8,141 bases of DNA from JABMPO01 sp964539785 (GCA_964539785.1 CAZIJQ010000081.1:1-8141), one strand, 5' to 3'; positions 1 through 8,028 are shown, counted from the stretch's first letter. Notes: generated by a model not told the origin, from the sequence alone. Numbers and translations: made by a program.

Positions 1-2
1 CA

Positions 3-671
3 CCGAATTATGGTCCGTATGATTACAGCATCTATCTGAACAAGGATTATGGTTCTGTGCAGGGTTTAACTATCAGCTTAACCAAACTTTATGATCGGAT
101 TTCAAAACTTTCCTTGTGGTTGGACTATTCTTATCAGAAAGCCGAGGGGAATAGTGTTCAGTCCGATGCCTTCCTGTTCAGCGTTCTGACGGGGGAGGAA
201 GAGGAAAAACTGATCGTTCCATTAAGTTTTGATCAAAGTCATATTATTAATGGGACCCTCATGATCAGTAAGCCAAATAGTTGGGGAATAACATTCATTG
301 GTAAAATTGCCGGTGGCTGGCCATATACGCCAGTCATTTATAAAGCAAATTATAATGCCTATCCCAATTCCAGCCGGAAACCAATCCAGAAAAATGTGGA
401 TTTGCGGATTCATAAGACATTCAGAGTAGGTTCACTTCATTATGTGGTATATGCTAAAGTGTATAATCTACTCGATCAACGAAATGAAAAATACATATAT
501 ACCGATACTGGTCGAGCCGGGTATACTTATATCAACCGTTCGTCTCAGGAACCACAGATCGAACCCCATTATGGTGAAGCCGGCGTAAAAACATGGGAGG
601 AATATTATCGCCGTCCTAATTATTATACGGCACCACGGTCAGTAAAAATCGGTTTATCGATAGATTTTTAA
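3..671 (+). CDS. TonB-dependent outer-membrane receptor, C-terminal part (5' end outside window)
   Basis: The reading frame is open from base 3, so the gene is cut at the left edge and the GTG at 57 is not a real start. The visible 222 residues are rich in alternating aromatic and polar residues, as in outer-membrane beta-barrels. They begin with a receptor-like strand pair (YLNKDYGSVQGLTISLTK, then LSLWLDYSYQKAEGN) and end in IGLSIDF, with the terminal Phe that the BAM machinery recognises. The segment VDLRIHKTFRVGSLHYVVYAKVYNLLDQRN matches the late-barrel pattern of TonB-dependent receptors, where a 'D.R..K.F' strand precedes 'Y..V.NLLD..N'. The N-terminal plug and TonB box are not in the window. 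Such receptors import large or scarce ligands using TonB energy. The ligand cannot be told from this fragment. It is the first visible gene of a tight operon with the secreted protein and PorV-like gene downstream. Another barrel family is possible but less likely. Confidence 0.82.
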   Translation, partial: PNYGPYDYSIYLNKDYGSVQGLTISLTKLYDRISKLSLWLDYSYQKAEGNSVQSDAFLFSVLTGEEEEKLIVPLSFDQSHIINGTLMISKPNSWGITFIGKIAGGWPYTPVIYKANYNAYPNSSRKPIQKNVDLRIHKTFRVGSLHYVVYAKVYNLLDQRNEKYIYTDTGRAGYTYINRSSQEPQIEPHYGEAGVKTWEEYYRRPNYYTAPRSVKIGLSIDF

Positions 672-675
672 GGAG
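671..675 (+). promoter_or_regulatory. Shine-Dalgarno of the large secreted-protein gene, overlapping the upstream stop
   Basis: AGGAG begins on the last base of the receptor's TAA stop and lies 6 nt before the ATG at 682. It supports that start and suggests translational coupling with the receptor gene. Confidence 0.8.
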
Positions 676-681
676 CAAAAA

Positions 682-3600
682 ATGTTGAACATATCTGGAT
701 ATAAAAAATTGCAGCGGATATTTATCCTGTCATTAATTATTCTTGTCGGAAATGGGCTATTTGCTCAAGAAATCCTGCATGGTCACTTGGTGTCCTGGTA
801 TTTAAAAGGACCACAGGAGGATTGGAATCAGCGTGATTTCAATGATTATTATAACTGGCAGGAGGAAGTCTACCATTCCATGGCTAAGAAAATGAGTGGT
901 GATCCCCAGTTAGTCCGCCGTCAAAAGACAATCATGAATGGCAACAAAATAACTACGGAAATCTGGAATTATGGTTCAATTTCGAGTCCCGGCAACAGGA
1001 CCACCGATATTATTTGGGAAAAGCTTGGCTACGGGTATGAATTTGGACCACTGATAGTGGCTGAAGTAGAAGTGCCCAAAGGCAGCCACCGTGACGTTTA
1101 TATGAAACGGGACGAGCAGGGGAATCCGATCACCAATGCTGATGGCGATACACTTTACGGCGCCTGGGTAATAACCGATGGATTAGTTTCACTGGATGGT
1201 GAGGTGTCACCTGATGGGAAGGACCGCTGGGGTTTCGACCCATTGGCCTGGAATGACGATTTCACTGTTCCCTATGCCGATCCTGTTAGTGACCGAATGC
1301 CTAATTCAAATGATCGTGATCAAGATGGGGACGGTCGCCCTGACGGCTGGCCCGCTGGCTGGTACAACGAAAACCTGAAGACCTATGTCTGGCCCGGGGC
1401 TTTACGCCAGGGATCAACCAATGCGGATCTTGAAGTGCTCTGTGTGGTCGACGATCGGAATAACAAGGAATTTGAATACTACCCGTTTAGCGATGATTTA
1501 TCCCGCAAAGGCTTGGGAATCGAGGTCGAGTGCCGCTATTACCAGTGGGCTAATCCTCTGGCGGAGGATATTATCTTCCTGGTATATAAAGTAACTAACA
1601 AAAGTGATCAGGATTTACATAATGTAACCTTTGGTATGTGGGGCGATCCTCATATTGGGGGACCAAGTAATTATATTGATGATCTGTCCTTCTTCGATCG
1701 TGGGATTAACATGGTCTATGCCTGGGACGCAGATGGTCTCAGTGATGTAGTCGGCCGCTATCCGGGTTATTTCGGCTATAAATTCCTGGAAAGTCCCGGT
1801 GATCCGCATGACGGTATCGACAACGATGAAGATGGATTAGTCGATGAAAGCCGGGAAAACGGGATTGATGATGATGGTGACTGGGATTCTGAAAAAGATG
1901 ATGTGGGTATCGACGGTTTGCCTAATACCGGTGATGAAGGAGAGGATGATGGTCTGCCCACGGCCGGTGACCCATTTGATATCCGGAAACCCGGCGAACC
2001 CAATTTCGAATGGACCGACCTGGATGAATCGGACATGATCGGTCTGACCAGTTTCGCTGCTCCAACCTTTGGTCAGAATAATGTGATATCAAATGACCAT
2101 TTTATCTACACCAACTTCCTGACTCCAGGTAGATTCGATAGTTTGAATGCTGACACTCCAGGCGACAATATTTTCTTGTATGGATCGGGCACCTTCGAAT
2201 TAAAATCCAAAGAATCCCGCCGTTTTTCTATTGCCCTGCTGATTGGTCAGAATTTCGCAGACCTGACCCTGAATGCCATTACGGCCCAGGACATTTATGA
2301 GAGTAATTACCAGTTTGCCAAGCCGCCGGAAAAACCAATCGTTACTGCGGTACCAGGCGATCGCAAAGTTACCCTGTACTGGGATGATATCGCCGAATCC
2401 TCCTGGGACCCGATTGCCGACGCCTATGATTTCGAAGGTTATGCGATCTATCGCAGTACCGACCCGAATTTTCTGGATCAGCAGACCATTACTGATGCCA
2501 ACGGTTCTAGATTCTTGTTTGAGCCGCTGAAAACAATTTTGGGTGCATCAGCCAAATTTGACCTGGAAAATGAATATATCGGCTTGAGCGATATACCCTA
2601 TACTGGTCGAGGAATGTTTTATAACCTTGGCAATAATACGGGAATTGTTCATTCATTTATTGATTCTAATAATGTTGTAAATGGACAAATCTATTATTAT
2701 GCCGTTGTATCCTATGACCATGGTGATATGGCACTGAATGTTGCCCCTACGGAATGCTCCAAAGCGATTACCGTCAATCCTGAAACTAATGAAATATTTC
2801 TGGACGTCAATACGGTTCGGGTAATACCCCGTACCAAAGCTGCCGGCTATGTTGAAGGGGGAATTGTGGAGGAGGAAATAGTTGAACATTTCGCCGGTAT
2901 AGCCACCGGCAATATTTGGATCGAATATCTCGATCCTAGGGCCTACGAAGAAAATAATCTATTCGAAATCACCTTCCAGGAAAATCCTACCGGTTATTCA
3001 ATTGAAGATCAAAAACCAATCACCCAATTGATAAAAGTGGATTATAATGTACATTACCCATTAAGGCATAAACATATCAATCCGAATAATTATACGGTTA
3101 CTAGAATTAACGGCGACAGTTTAGTCCCCGGCCAGGATTTTCTCTTTTTTCCGGAAAATGGTCAATTGCTTATTCCCGATACATTGAACAGTGTTGTGGA
3201 GAATGGGGATTCACTAATTATGGCCTATACATTTTATCCAATATTTGAAAGTTCTAATTTGAATGAATATATCTTGGAATCGGGCGTAACTGCCTACGAG
3301 TCCGAGTCTAATCCGGTTTTTGATGGTATGAAATTGTATGTGATAGACGATCCTTTGGAAATGGATATATCCAAAACTGGCTGGTCCACTTCCAGTTTTT
3401 CCAATTATCTGCACAGTGTCGGGCCACATCAGGATAATGACGATTATAAATATCCCGCTGATTATGAAATCATCTTCTATGATGAGGTGGTCGATACCGG
3501 TGTGATCGGCGTAACGACAAAATTTGAAATTTATGAAGTCACAAATAACATGATTGCTGTTCAGAAACGTTTTGGTGTCACAGAAATCATGGTTGACGGA

Positions 3601-4164
3601 GAATGGACAGCAGGTGATCAAGTAACTATCATGGAACCGGATGAAAATGGAATCTACGCTCTTCCAGAGGGTAAGTTTAATCCCCTTTGGGAATTTACCT
3701 TTGTTTCTCCCGCTGATACGGTTGGTATCGCTCCTGGTGCAGGTGATCGCTTTTATATTGGGACAAAACGCCCATTCACATCCTCTGATGTATATCAGTT
3801 TACTACCAGAGCTTCTGCAATCGATGAAGCCAAGCTGAGCAACGATTTGGACAATATCTACGTCGTTCCTAATCCTTATGTAGTTACTAATCAACTGGAA
3901 CAGTTGGATCTGCAGAAACCCCGGGACCGAGGACCACGACGGCTGTATTTCAACAATCTGCCAGCGGTTTGCACAATACGTATCTATACTGTTAATGGCG
4001 AATTAGTTGATATTCTCGAACATAACTCCTCCATCGACGATGGGAAGGAATTCTGGGACCTGACAACCAGGGACAATTTCCCGATAGCTTTTGGAATGTA
4101 TTTATATCACGTTGATGCTGGAAAGCTTGGTGAAAAAATAGGCCGATTTGCGGTGATAAAGTAA
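682..4164 (+). CDS. Large secreted multidomain protein with Ca-binding-like repeats and T9SS-type C-terminal domain
   Basis: This 1160-residue protein has no recognised enzymatic function. A Sec signal peptide spans about residues 1-28 (KK, then a hydrophobic stretch, with likely cleavage LFA|QE). Asp-rich loops resembling thrombospondin type-3 or EF-hand-like calcium sites occur at 210-222 (NDRDQDGDGRPDG) and across 374-431, including DGIDNDEDGLVDE at 377-389. A fibronectin-III-like module lies at about 547-698, from KPIVTAVPGDRKVTLYWDD to GQIYYYAVVSYD. Residues about 700-1050 are beta-rich and unassigned. Residues 1056-1160 form a sorting domain of the T9SS CTD/FlgD-Ig type: PNP at 1063-1065, a strand TIRIYTVNGELVDIL, GMYLYHV from 1138, and terminal FAVIK. 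Established knowledge of T9SS says such domains direct passage across the outer membrane and are often cleaved during surface attachment. The receptor gene upstream and PorV-like gene downstream fit a surface-exposed partner or ligand-binding protein. That role is inferred; a structural surface protein or a hydrolase with an unrecognised fold is also possible. Confidence 0.88.
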   Translation: MLNISGYKKLQRIFILSLIILVGNGLFAQEILHGHLVSWYLKGPQEDWNQRDFNDYYNWQEEVYHSMAKKMSGDPQLVRRQKTIMNGNKITTEIWNYGSISSPGNRTTDIIWEKLGYGYEFGPLIVAEVEVPKGSHRDVYMKRDEQGNPITNADGDTLYGAWVITDGLVSLDGEVSPDGKDRWGFDPLAWNDDFTVPYADPVSDRMPNSNDRDQDGDGRPDGWPAGWYNENLKTYVWPGALRQGSTNADLEVLCVVDDRNNKEFEYYPFSDDLSRKGLGIEVECRYYQWANPLAEDIIFLVYKVTNKSDQDLHNVTFGMWGDPHIGGPSNYIDDLSFFDRGINMVYAWDADGLSDVVGRYPGYFGYKFLESPGDPHDGIDNDEDGLVDESRENGIDDDGDWDSEKDDVGIDGLPNTGDEGEDDGLPTAGDPFDIRKPGEPNFEWTDLDESDMIGLTSFAAPTFGQNNVISNDHFIYTNFLTPGRFDSLNADTPGDNIFLYGSGTFELKSKESRRFSIALLIGQNFADLTLNAITAQDIYESNYQFAKPPEKPIVTAVPGDRKVTLYWDDIAESSWDPIADAYDFEGYAIYRSTDPNFLDQQTITDANGSRFLFEPLKTILGASAKFDLENEYIGLSDIPYTGRGMFYNLGNNTGIVHSFIDSNNVVNGQIYYYAVVSYDHGDMALNVAPTECSKAITVNPETNEIFLDVNTVRVIPRTKAAGYVEGGIVEEEIVEHFAGIATGNIWIEYLDPRAYEENNLFEITFQENPTGYSIEDQKPITQLIKVDYNVHYPLRHKHINPNNYTVTRINGDSLVPGQDFLFFPENGQLLIPDTLNSVVENGDSLIMAYTFYPIFESSNLNEYILESGVTAYESESNPVFDGMKLYVIDDPLEMDISKTGWSTSSFSNYLHSVGPHQDNDDYKYPADYEIIFYDEVVDTGVIGVTTKFEIYEVTNNMIAVQKRFGVTEIMVDGEWTAGDQVTIMEPDENGIYALPEGKFNPLWEFTFVSPADTVGIAPGAGDRFYIGTKRPFTSSDVYQFTTRASAIDEAKLSNDLDNIYVVPNPYVVTNQLEQLDLQKPRDRGPRRLYFNNLPAVCTIRIYTVNGELVDILEHNSSIDDGKEFWDLTTRDNFPIAFGMYLYHVDAGKLGEKIGRFAVIK

Positions 4165-4170
4165 GGAGGA
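4163..4170 (+). promoter_or_regulatory. Strong Shine-Dalgarno of the PorV-like gene, overlapping the upstream stop
   Basis: AAGGAGGA is a near-perfect anti-16S complement, overlaps the TAA stop at 4162-4164 and sits 7 nt before the ATG at 4178. It fixes the start and suggests coupled, efficient translation. Confidence 0.85.
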
Positions 4171-4177
4171 CTGGAAT

Positions 4178-5212
4178 ATGATACGAATTAATAAAATATC
4201 CGCAATCTGGTTAATACTATTAACGTTTGTCACTGGACAGATTGATAATGATCAGCAAATAATCAAAGCTGGTACGACTGCCGTCCCATTTTTGAAAATT
4301 GGTGTAGATGCACGTGCCAGTGGCATGGGCAATGCTTTTACTGCTGTTGGTGGTGACATCTCATCGATGTATTGGAACCCTGGTGGTATGGCTGATGTTC
4401 AGGGAATCCAATTTGTTTTTGTTAATAACAACTGGCTTTATGATATAACTATCAACTATCTGGCCTTTGCTATGAATCTTCGTAATAACGGTGTTTTCGG
4501 TGGTAGCATAATTAATCTGGGGTCACCGGAACAATTAGTACGCACCGTGGAAGAACCGGAGGGAACTGGCGAATATTTCAACGTCATGGACATGGCCATT
4601 ACTTTTTCTTATGCCCGGCGGTTGACTGATAAATTTTCAATTGGTGGAAACATTAAATATATCCAACAGACAATCTGGCATTCTAGCGCCCGAGCGTTTG
4701 CAGTTGATTTCGGATCATTATTTATTACGCCTTATAAAGATATTAGGATTGGTGCCAGTTTGACTAATTGGGGGAATTCAATGCAAATGGATGGCCGCGA
4801 CCTCCGATTTAGCAATGATCCTGATCCGAACAACGAAGGTAATGTTGAATTTATCAATGCCTCGTATGAAACTGATAAATATCCGTTGCCACTGATGTTC
4901 CGAGTGGGTATTGCTGGCGAACTAATTAAGACCCAACAGATGCGAGTGAGTTTTGCCCTGGATGCAATGCATCCGAATGATAATCTGGAAGCAGTTAATG
5001 CAGGAGTTGAATATGCCTTCGCAGAAACATTCTTTCTTCGTGCCGGTTATGCCAATCTATTCCGGAAAGACAGTGAAGAAGGTCTGACATTAGGAGGTGG
5101 ATTAAAATACCGGATATGGGGCACACCCAACCTGCTGAATATTAATTATTCCTTTACCGATTATAACCGACTGAACGGAGTTTCCAGGATTTCAATCGGT
5201 ATGCAGTTCTAG
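4178..5212 (+). CDS. PorV/PorQ-family outer-membrane protein
   Basis: This 344-residue protein has a signal peptide at about residues 1-20 (hydrophobic AIWLILLTFVTG, cleavage before Gln21). The hallmark N-terminal block of the PorV/PorQ (UPF0164) family follows at about 31-72: AGTTAVPFLKIGVDARASG, then MGNAFTAVGGD and MYWNPGGMA. The rest is amphipathic beta-strand with many aromatic and Gly residues and ends in ISIGMQF, a typical outer-membrane C-terminal Phe; its length suits a FadL-like barrel of this family. In Porphyromonas gingivalis PorV receives T9SS cargo from the translocon and carries it to the surface attachment complex. FCB genomes often hold many paralogues, so the specific role here is not settled. 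Placement directly after a gene for a CTD-bearing protein suggests service to that cargo. It is the last gene of the operon; a hairpin terminator follows within 25 nt. Confidence 0.88.
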   Translation: MIRINKISAIWLILLTFVTGQIDNDQQIIKAGTTAVPFLKIGVDARASGMGNAFTAVGGDISSMYWNPGGMADVQGIQFVFVNNNWLYDITINYLAFAMNLRNNGVFGGSIINLGSPEQLVRTVEEPEGTGEYFNVMDMAITFSYARRLTDKFSIGGNIKYIQQTIWHSSARAFAVDFGSLFITPYKDIRIGASLTNWGNSMQMDGRDLRFSNDPDPNNEGNVEFINASYETDKYPLPLMFRVGIAGELIKTQQMRVSFALDAMHPNDNLEAVNAGVEYAFAETFFLRAGYANLFRKDSEEGLTLGGGLKYRIWGTPNLLNINYSFTDYNRLNGVSRISIGMQF

Positions 5213-5234
5213 TGCGTACCCTATAAGCTTATTC

Positions 5235-5270
5235 AAAGTCCTGTTTTGAAAAATCAAAACAGGACTTTTT
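5235..5270 (+). terminator. Rho-independent terminator after the PorV-like gene
   Basis: A perfect 15-bp stem (AAAGTCCTGTTTTGA at 5235-5249 pairing with 5254-5268) encloses an AAAA loop. A run of five T at 5266-5270 ends it, three of them inside the stem. It lies 22 nt past the stop at 5212. The opposite strand has no T-tract after the stem, so it probably works only in the + direction. It marks the end of the receptor/secreted-protein/PorV unit. Confidence 0.9.
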
Positions 5271-5284
5271 GGTTATTAATATTA

Positions 5285-5312
5285 TTGTAGACTGGAAAAT
5301 CCTGCTTATAGT
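5285..5312 (+). promoter_or_regulatory. Possible promoter for the transglutaminase-like gene and alr
   Basis: TTGTAG (5285-5290) and TATAGT (5307-5312) are separated by 16 nt, preceded by an AT-rich stretch (TTATTAATATTATT, 5273-5286) that could act as an UP element. The -10 matches sigma-70 consensus at five of six bases, but the -35 at only three. A promoter is expected here because a strong terminator lies just upstream, but the exact site is uncertain and FCB-group promoters often deviate from this consensus. Confidence 0.3.
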
Positions 5313-5388
5313 GTCAATCGGCTGTTTAATTTCAAGCATTGAATGAGCTATCTAATTCTCAATTTAGTTTATTTGAGGACCGATTCTG

Positions 5389-6849
5389 ATGCACAAAATA
5401 AAATGGTTATCACGAGCAAACTTAGAGCTGATTACAGCTTATCTATTTACTGGAATAATTATGTCTTGCCAACCACCTAATTCGGATTATAATTCGTTGA
5501 TAGCTAATGGTGAATTTTCTCAGGCCCAAGAGGTAATATCTAATCTATTAGATCAATCAACTGATCTGTCGTCGTCAGAAATTTTAACGCTGCAATTTGC
5601 ATTGGAACGCCTAGACCGGATAAAACTGGATTTTCAAAAGACCGAAGCTGAAGTCCGGGAATACGTTCTAAAATACATTCCTGATGCCAGTGAAGCTGAC
5701 TTCCAACGCTGGGAAGCTGATCAAGCTTTGGAATGGCGAATGATCGACGGTGAAAAACGTTATTTTAACCGAGCTGGTCGGAATTTATTTCGCATCGATT
5801 CTGCTGCCAAAAAGATCTGGCAGGATTTGCACCCCAGTCAGGATGAGGCGGCTGGTTCGGGGCAAGCCCTGGGAATAGATGTTCACAATGCCGAAATTAT
5901 CGCAGCTATTAAAGAATCCGGCCCGGGATTTGTCAAGCCGGTGCGGCTGCAGATTACCCAGTCAATTTCAGTTGCGACCGATGCAGTTCCTGATGGCGAA
6001 ATTATTCGCTGCTGGATTCCATTCCCCCGGGAAATTCAGAACCGGCAAACCGATATTCAAATAGTTATGACCGATCCGGCCAATTCAGTGCTCGCACCAG
6101 CAGATCAGTTGCAACGAACAATCTATTTCGAAAAACCGGCAATAGCGGGAGAGAAAACCCACTTTGAGGTGAAGTATGAGTACACGACCAGAGGCACCTG
6201 GTCTGATATCGATCCCATTCGAATTGCTGCAGTAAGTGACCCGACGTTGGCAAAATATATTCAGGAACGACCACCACATATCGTTTTCACGCCCGAATTG
6301 AGGGCTATATCGCAGAGAGTAGTAGGCACTGAGACCAACCCCTACCTGATTGCCAAAAAGCTGTTTAAATGGGTAGATGATAATATTCCCTGGGCTTCCG
6401 CCCGCGAGTATTCCACGATTCGTAATATTCCCCAATACGCCATTGAAAACCACCATGGCGACTGTGGTATCCAGACCCTGACTTTCATGACCCTGTGCCG
6501 AATGAATGGCATTCCCACCCGCTGGCAGTCGGGCTGGGAGTTCAAACCGCCTGATGACAGCATGCATGACTGGGGAATGATCTATTTTGAACCTTACGGT
6601 TGGCTTCCCATGGATGTGACTTACGGGGTGCGTAATGTAGCCAACGAAGACGGTAAGTGGTTTTACGTAAGCGGCATGGACAGCTACCGCACAATCTATA
6701 ACGATGATTATTCACAGTCATTTTATCCGGCCAAAATCCACCACCGATCGGAAACGATTGATTCCCAACGTGGGGAAGTGGAATGGCGGGGTGGCAACCT
6801 GTATTTTAATCAGTGGGACTGGTCCCATGACTGGAAAATTATTAACTGA
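5389..6849 (+). CDS. Putative lipoprotein with transglutaminase-like cysteine-hydrolase core
   Basis: This 486-residue protein begins with a basic stretch, a hydrophobic segment at about 14-25 and a lipobox-like IMSC with Cys27, suggesting a lipid-anchored protein of the periplasm or outer membrane; Glu13 near the hydrophobic core makes this less certain. Residues about 34-137 are mostly helical, starting with a TPR-like NGEFSQAQEVISNLL. Residues about 185-267 look like a beta-sandwich often found ahead of this core. The transglutaminase-like core spans about 320-415. Its likely catalytic triad is Cys359 (HHGDCGIQT), His393 (MHDWGMIYF) and Asp409 (LPMDVTYG), so the enzyme looks intact. Bacterial members of this superfamily are mostly peptidases or amide hydrolases, not protein cross-linkers; the substrate is unknown. 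An in-frame TGA at 5374-5376 and a GAGG 10 nt before the ATG support this start. alr follows after 29 nt, so the two are probably co-transcribed, which hints at a peptide or cell-wall role but does not prove it. Confidence 0.85.
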   Translation: MHKIKWLSRANLELITAYLFTGIIMSCQPPNSDYNSLIANGEFSQAQEVISNLLDQSTDLSSSEILTLQFALERLDRIKLDFQKTEAEVREYVLKYIPDASEADFQRWEADQALEWRMIDGEKRYFNRAGRNLFRIDSAAKKIWQDLHPSQDEAAGSGQALGIDVHNAEIIAAIKESGPGFVKPVRLQITQSISVATDAVPDGEIIRCWIPFPREIQNRQTDIQIVMTDPANSVLAPADQLQRTIYFEKPAIAGEKTHFEVKYEYTTRGTWSDIDPIRIAAVSDPTLAKYIQERPPHIVFTPELRAISQRVVGTETNPYLIAKKLFKWVDDNIPWASAREYSTIRNIPQYAIENHHGDCGIQTLTFMTLCRMNGIPTRWQSGWEFKPPDDSMHDWGMIYFEPYGWLPMDVTYGVRNVANEDGKWFYVSGMDSYRTIYNDDYSQSFYPAKIHHRSETIDSQRGEVEWRGGNLYFNQWDWSHDWKIIN

Positions 6850-6878
6850 TATTTGAAAAGGAATAGGAAAACAGTACA

Positions 6879-7988
6879 ATGTACGGACCAAAAGCAGTAA
6901 TTCACCTCGACAATCTGGTTTACAATTATAATCTGATAAAAGAACAGGTTGGCGGACTCCGCCTGATGACGGTAGTAAAAGCTAATGGCTACGGTCACGG
7001 CGCGGTGGAATGCGCCAAAGCATTGAAAGCGGCCGGTAGTGATTATTTCGCGGTGTACACAGTCTCTGAAGCCATTGAACTCCGGCAGGCCGGAATTTCT
7101 GATGATATTTTGATTTTCAGTCGAACGGATAAAGATGAGATTGGCAAAGCGGCTGATAATAATCTCACCTTGATCATTTCCTGGGAAGATGATTTGGACT
7201 GGTTTGTAGAATATTATCATAAGAATGGTGCCTGTCCCAAATTACACCTCAAGATTGATACGGGGATGACCCGGTTGGGTGTGCCGTGGCAGGAAGTCCC
7301 GGTTTTACTGGAAAAAATCAAAGCCACTGATGGCATCGAACTGGAAGGAATGTATTCTCATTTTGCCACCGCTGATGAAGGCGATCCCAGCTATGCCGAA
7401 TTCCAGTTAGCTAATTTCAACCGTTGTGTAGCGGCAGCGGAAGAAATCGGTCTACCGGTCAAATACATCCATTTTTCCAATAGCGGCGCAGTATTGAGCC
7501 ACCCCGCTGCCTGGTTCGATCTTATCCGGGTCGGTCTGTTGCTGTACGGAGCTTTTCCATCTGATGAAGTACCCATGGACTTACCGATTAAACCGGTCAT
7601 GGACTTCCGGGCATCGATCACTACCATTAGGGAAGTAAAAGCAGGTACCCAGATCAGTTATGGCGGTGTCTATGCTCCTGATACCGATACCACCATTGGC
7701 GTGATCCAATGTGGGTTTGCTGACGGCTTTCCCAGGCCCTGGTACGAGATGGGACATGTCATGTGGAATGGTCGCAAATTCAAGATCGCCGGGCGGGTTT
7801 GCATGGACCAGTTTATGGTCAATTTTGAGGGGGAACATCCTGAGATTGGTGAAGATGTACTCATCTTTGGTGACGATGGCGAAAATGTAATCCGTACCGA
7901 AGAAATTTCCCGGGCAATAGGATTAACGCCGTACACGTTGCTGACGGCAATTCATGGGCGGACAAAGCGTGTTTTTGTTAGTGAATAA
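6879..7988 (+). CDS. alr: Alanine racemase
   Basis: This protein interconverts L- and D-alanine with pyridoxal phosphate (PLP) in the cytoplasm, supplying D-Ala for peptidoglycan. At 369 residues it has the normal family length. It has the PLP-binding motif VVKANGYGHG with Schiff-base Lys34, the DTGMTRLGV motif with Arg132, HFSNSGAVL, and FDLIRVGLLLYG with Arg217, which would contact the PLP pyridine nitrogen. The second catalytic base is Tyr261 in ISYGGVY, and GRVCMDQ (Cys308-Met309-Asp310) is the usual substrate-site segment. Order and spacing follow the family: an N-terminal PLP barrel, then a C-terminal beta domain. All key residues are present, so it should be active. A modest AGGA lies 10 nt before the ATG. 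It lies 29 nt after the transglutaminase-like gene and converges with the deacylase gene. Catabolic or broad-specificity amino-acid racemases share the fold, so substrate preference is not fully fixed. Confidence 0.96.
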   Translation: MYGPKAVIHLDNLVYNYNLIKEQVGGLRLMTVVKANGYGHGAVECAKALKAAGSDYFAVYTVSEAIELRQAGISDDILIFSRTDKDEIGKAADNNLTLIISWEDDLDWFVEYYHKNGACPKLHLKIDTGMTRLGVPWQEVPVLLEKIKATDGIELEGMYSHFATADEGDPSYAEFQLANFNRCVAAAEEIGLPVKYIHFSNSGAVLSHPAAWFDLIRVGLLLYGAFPSDEVPMDLPIKPVMDFRASITTIREVKAGTQISYGGVYAPDTDTTIGVIQCGFADGFPRPWYEMGHVMWNGRKFKIAGRVCMDQFMVNFEGEHPEIGEDVLIFGDDGENVIRTEEISRAIGLTPYTLLTAIHGRTKRVFVSE

Positions 7989-8028
7989 ATAGAATTATAG
8001 AACTACCAACACGTTTAAATCAATAACG

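Noticed and set aside
57..59. GTG as the start of a short first gene
   Set aside because: The frame is open back to base 3 with receptor-like sequence before it, and there is no ribosome-binding site, so it is an internal codon of a truncated gene.
1776..2036. Ser/Pro-rich open frame on the - strand
   Set aside because: It is the complement of the Asp/Gly-rich repeat segment (gat/ggt codons read backwards), so its composition is an artefact.
3214..3894. 226-residue open frame on the - strand inside the large secreted-protein gene
   Set aside because: It lies wholly antisense to a well-supported gene, has no recognisable motif, and its Ile/Asp-rich composition looks like the complement of the coding strand.
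6085..6567. 160-residue open frame on the - strand within the transglutaminase-like gene
   Set aside because: It is antisense to the catalytic core coding region, with no start signal or family motif.
7989..8028. Possible bidirectional terminator between alr and the convergent deacylase gene
   Set aside because: The only pairing seen is a 4-bp cgtt/aacg stem with a 9-nt loop and no T-tract, which is too weak to call.
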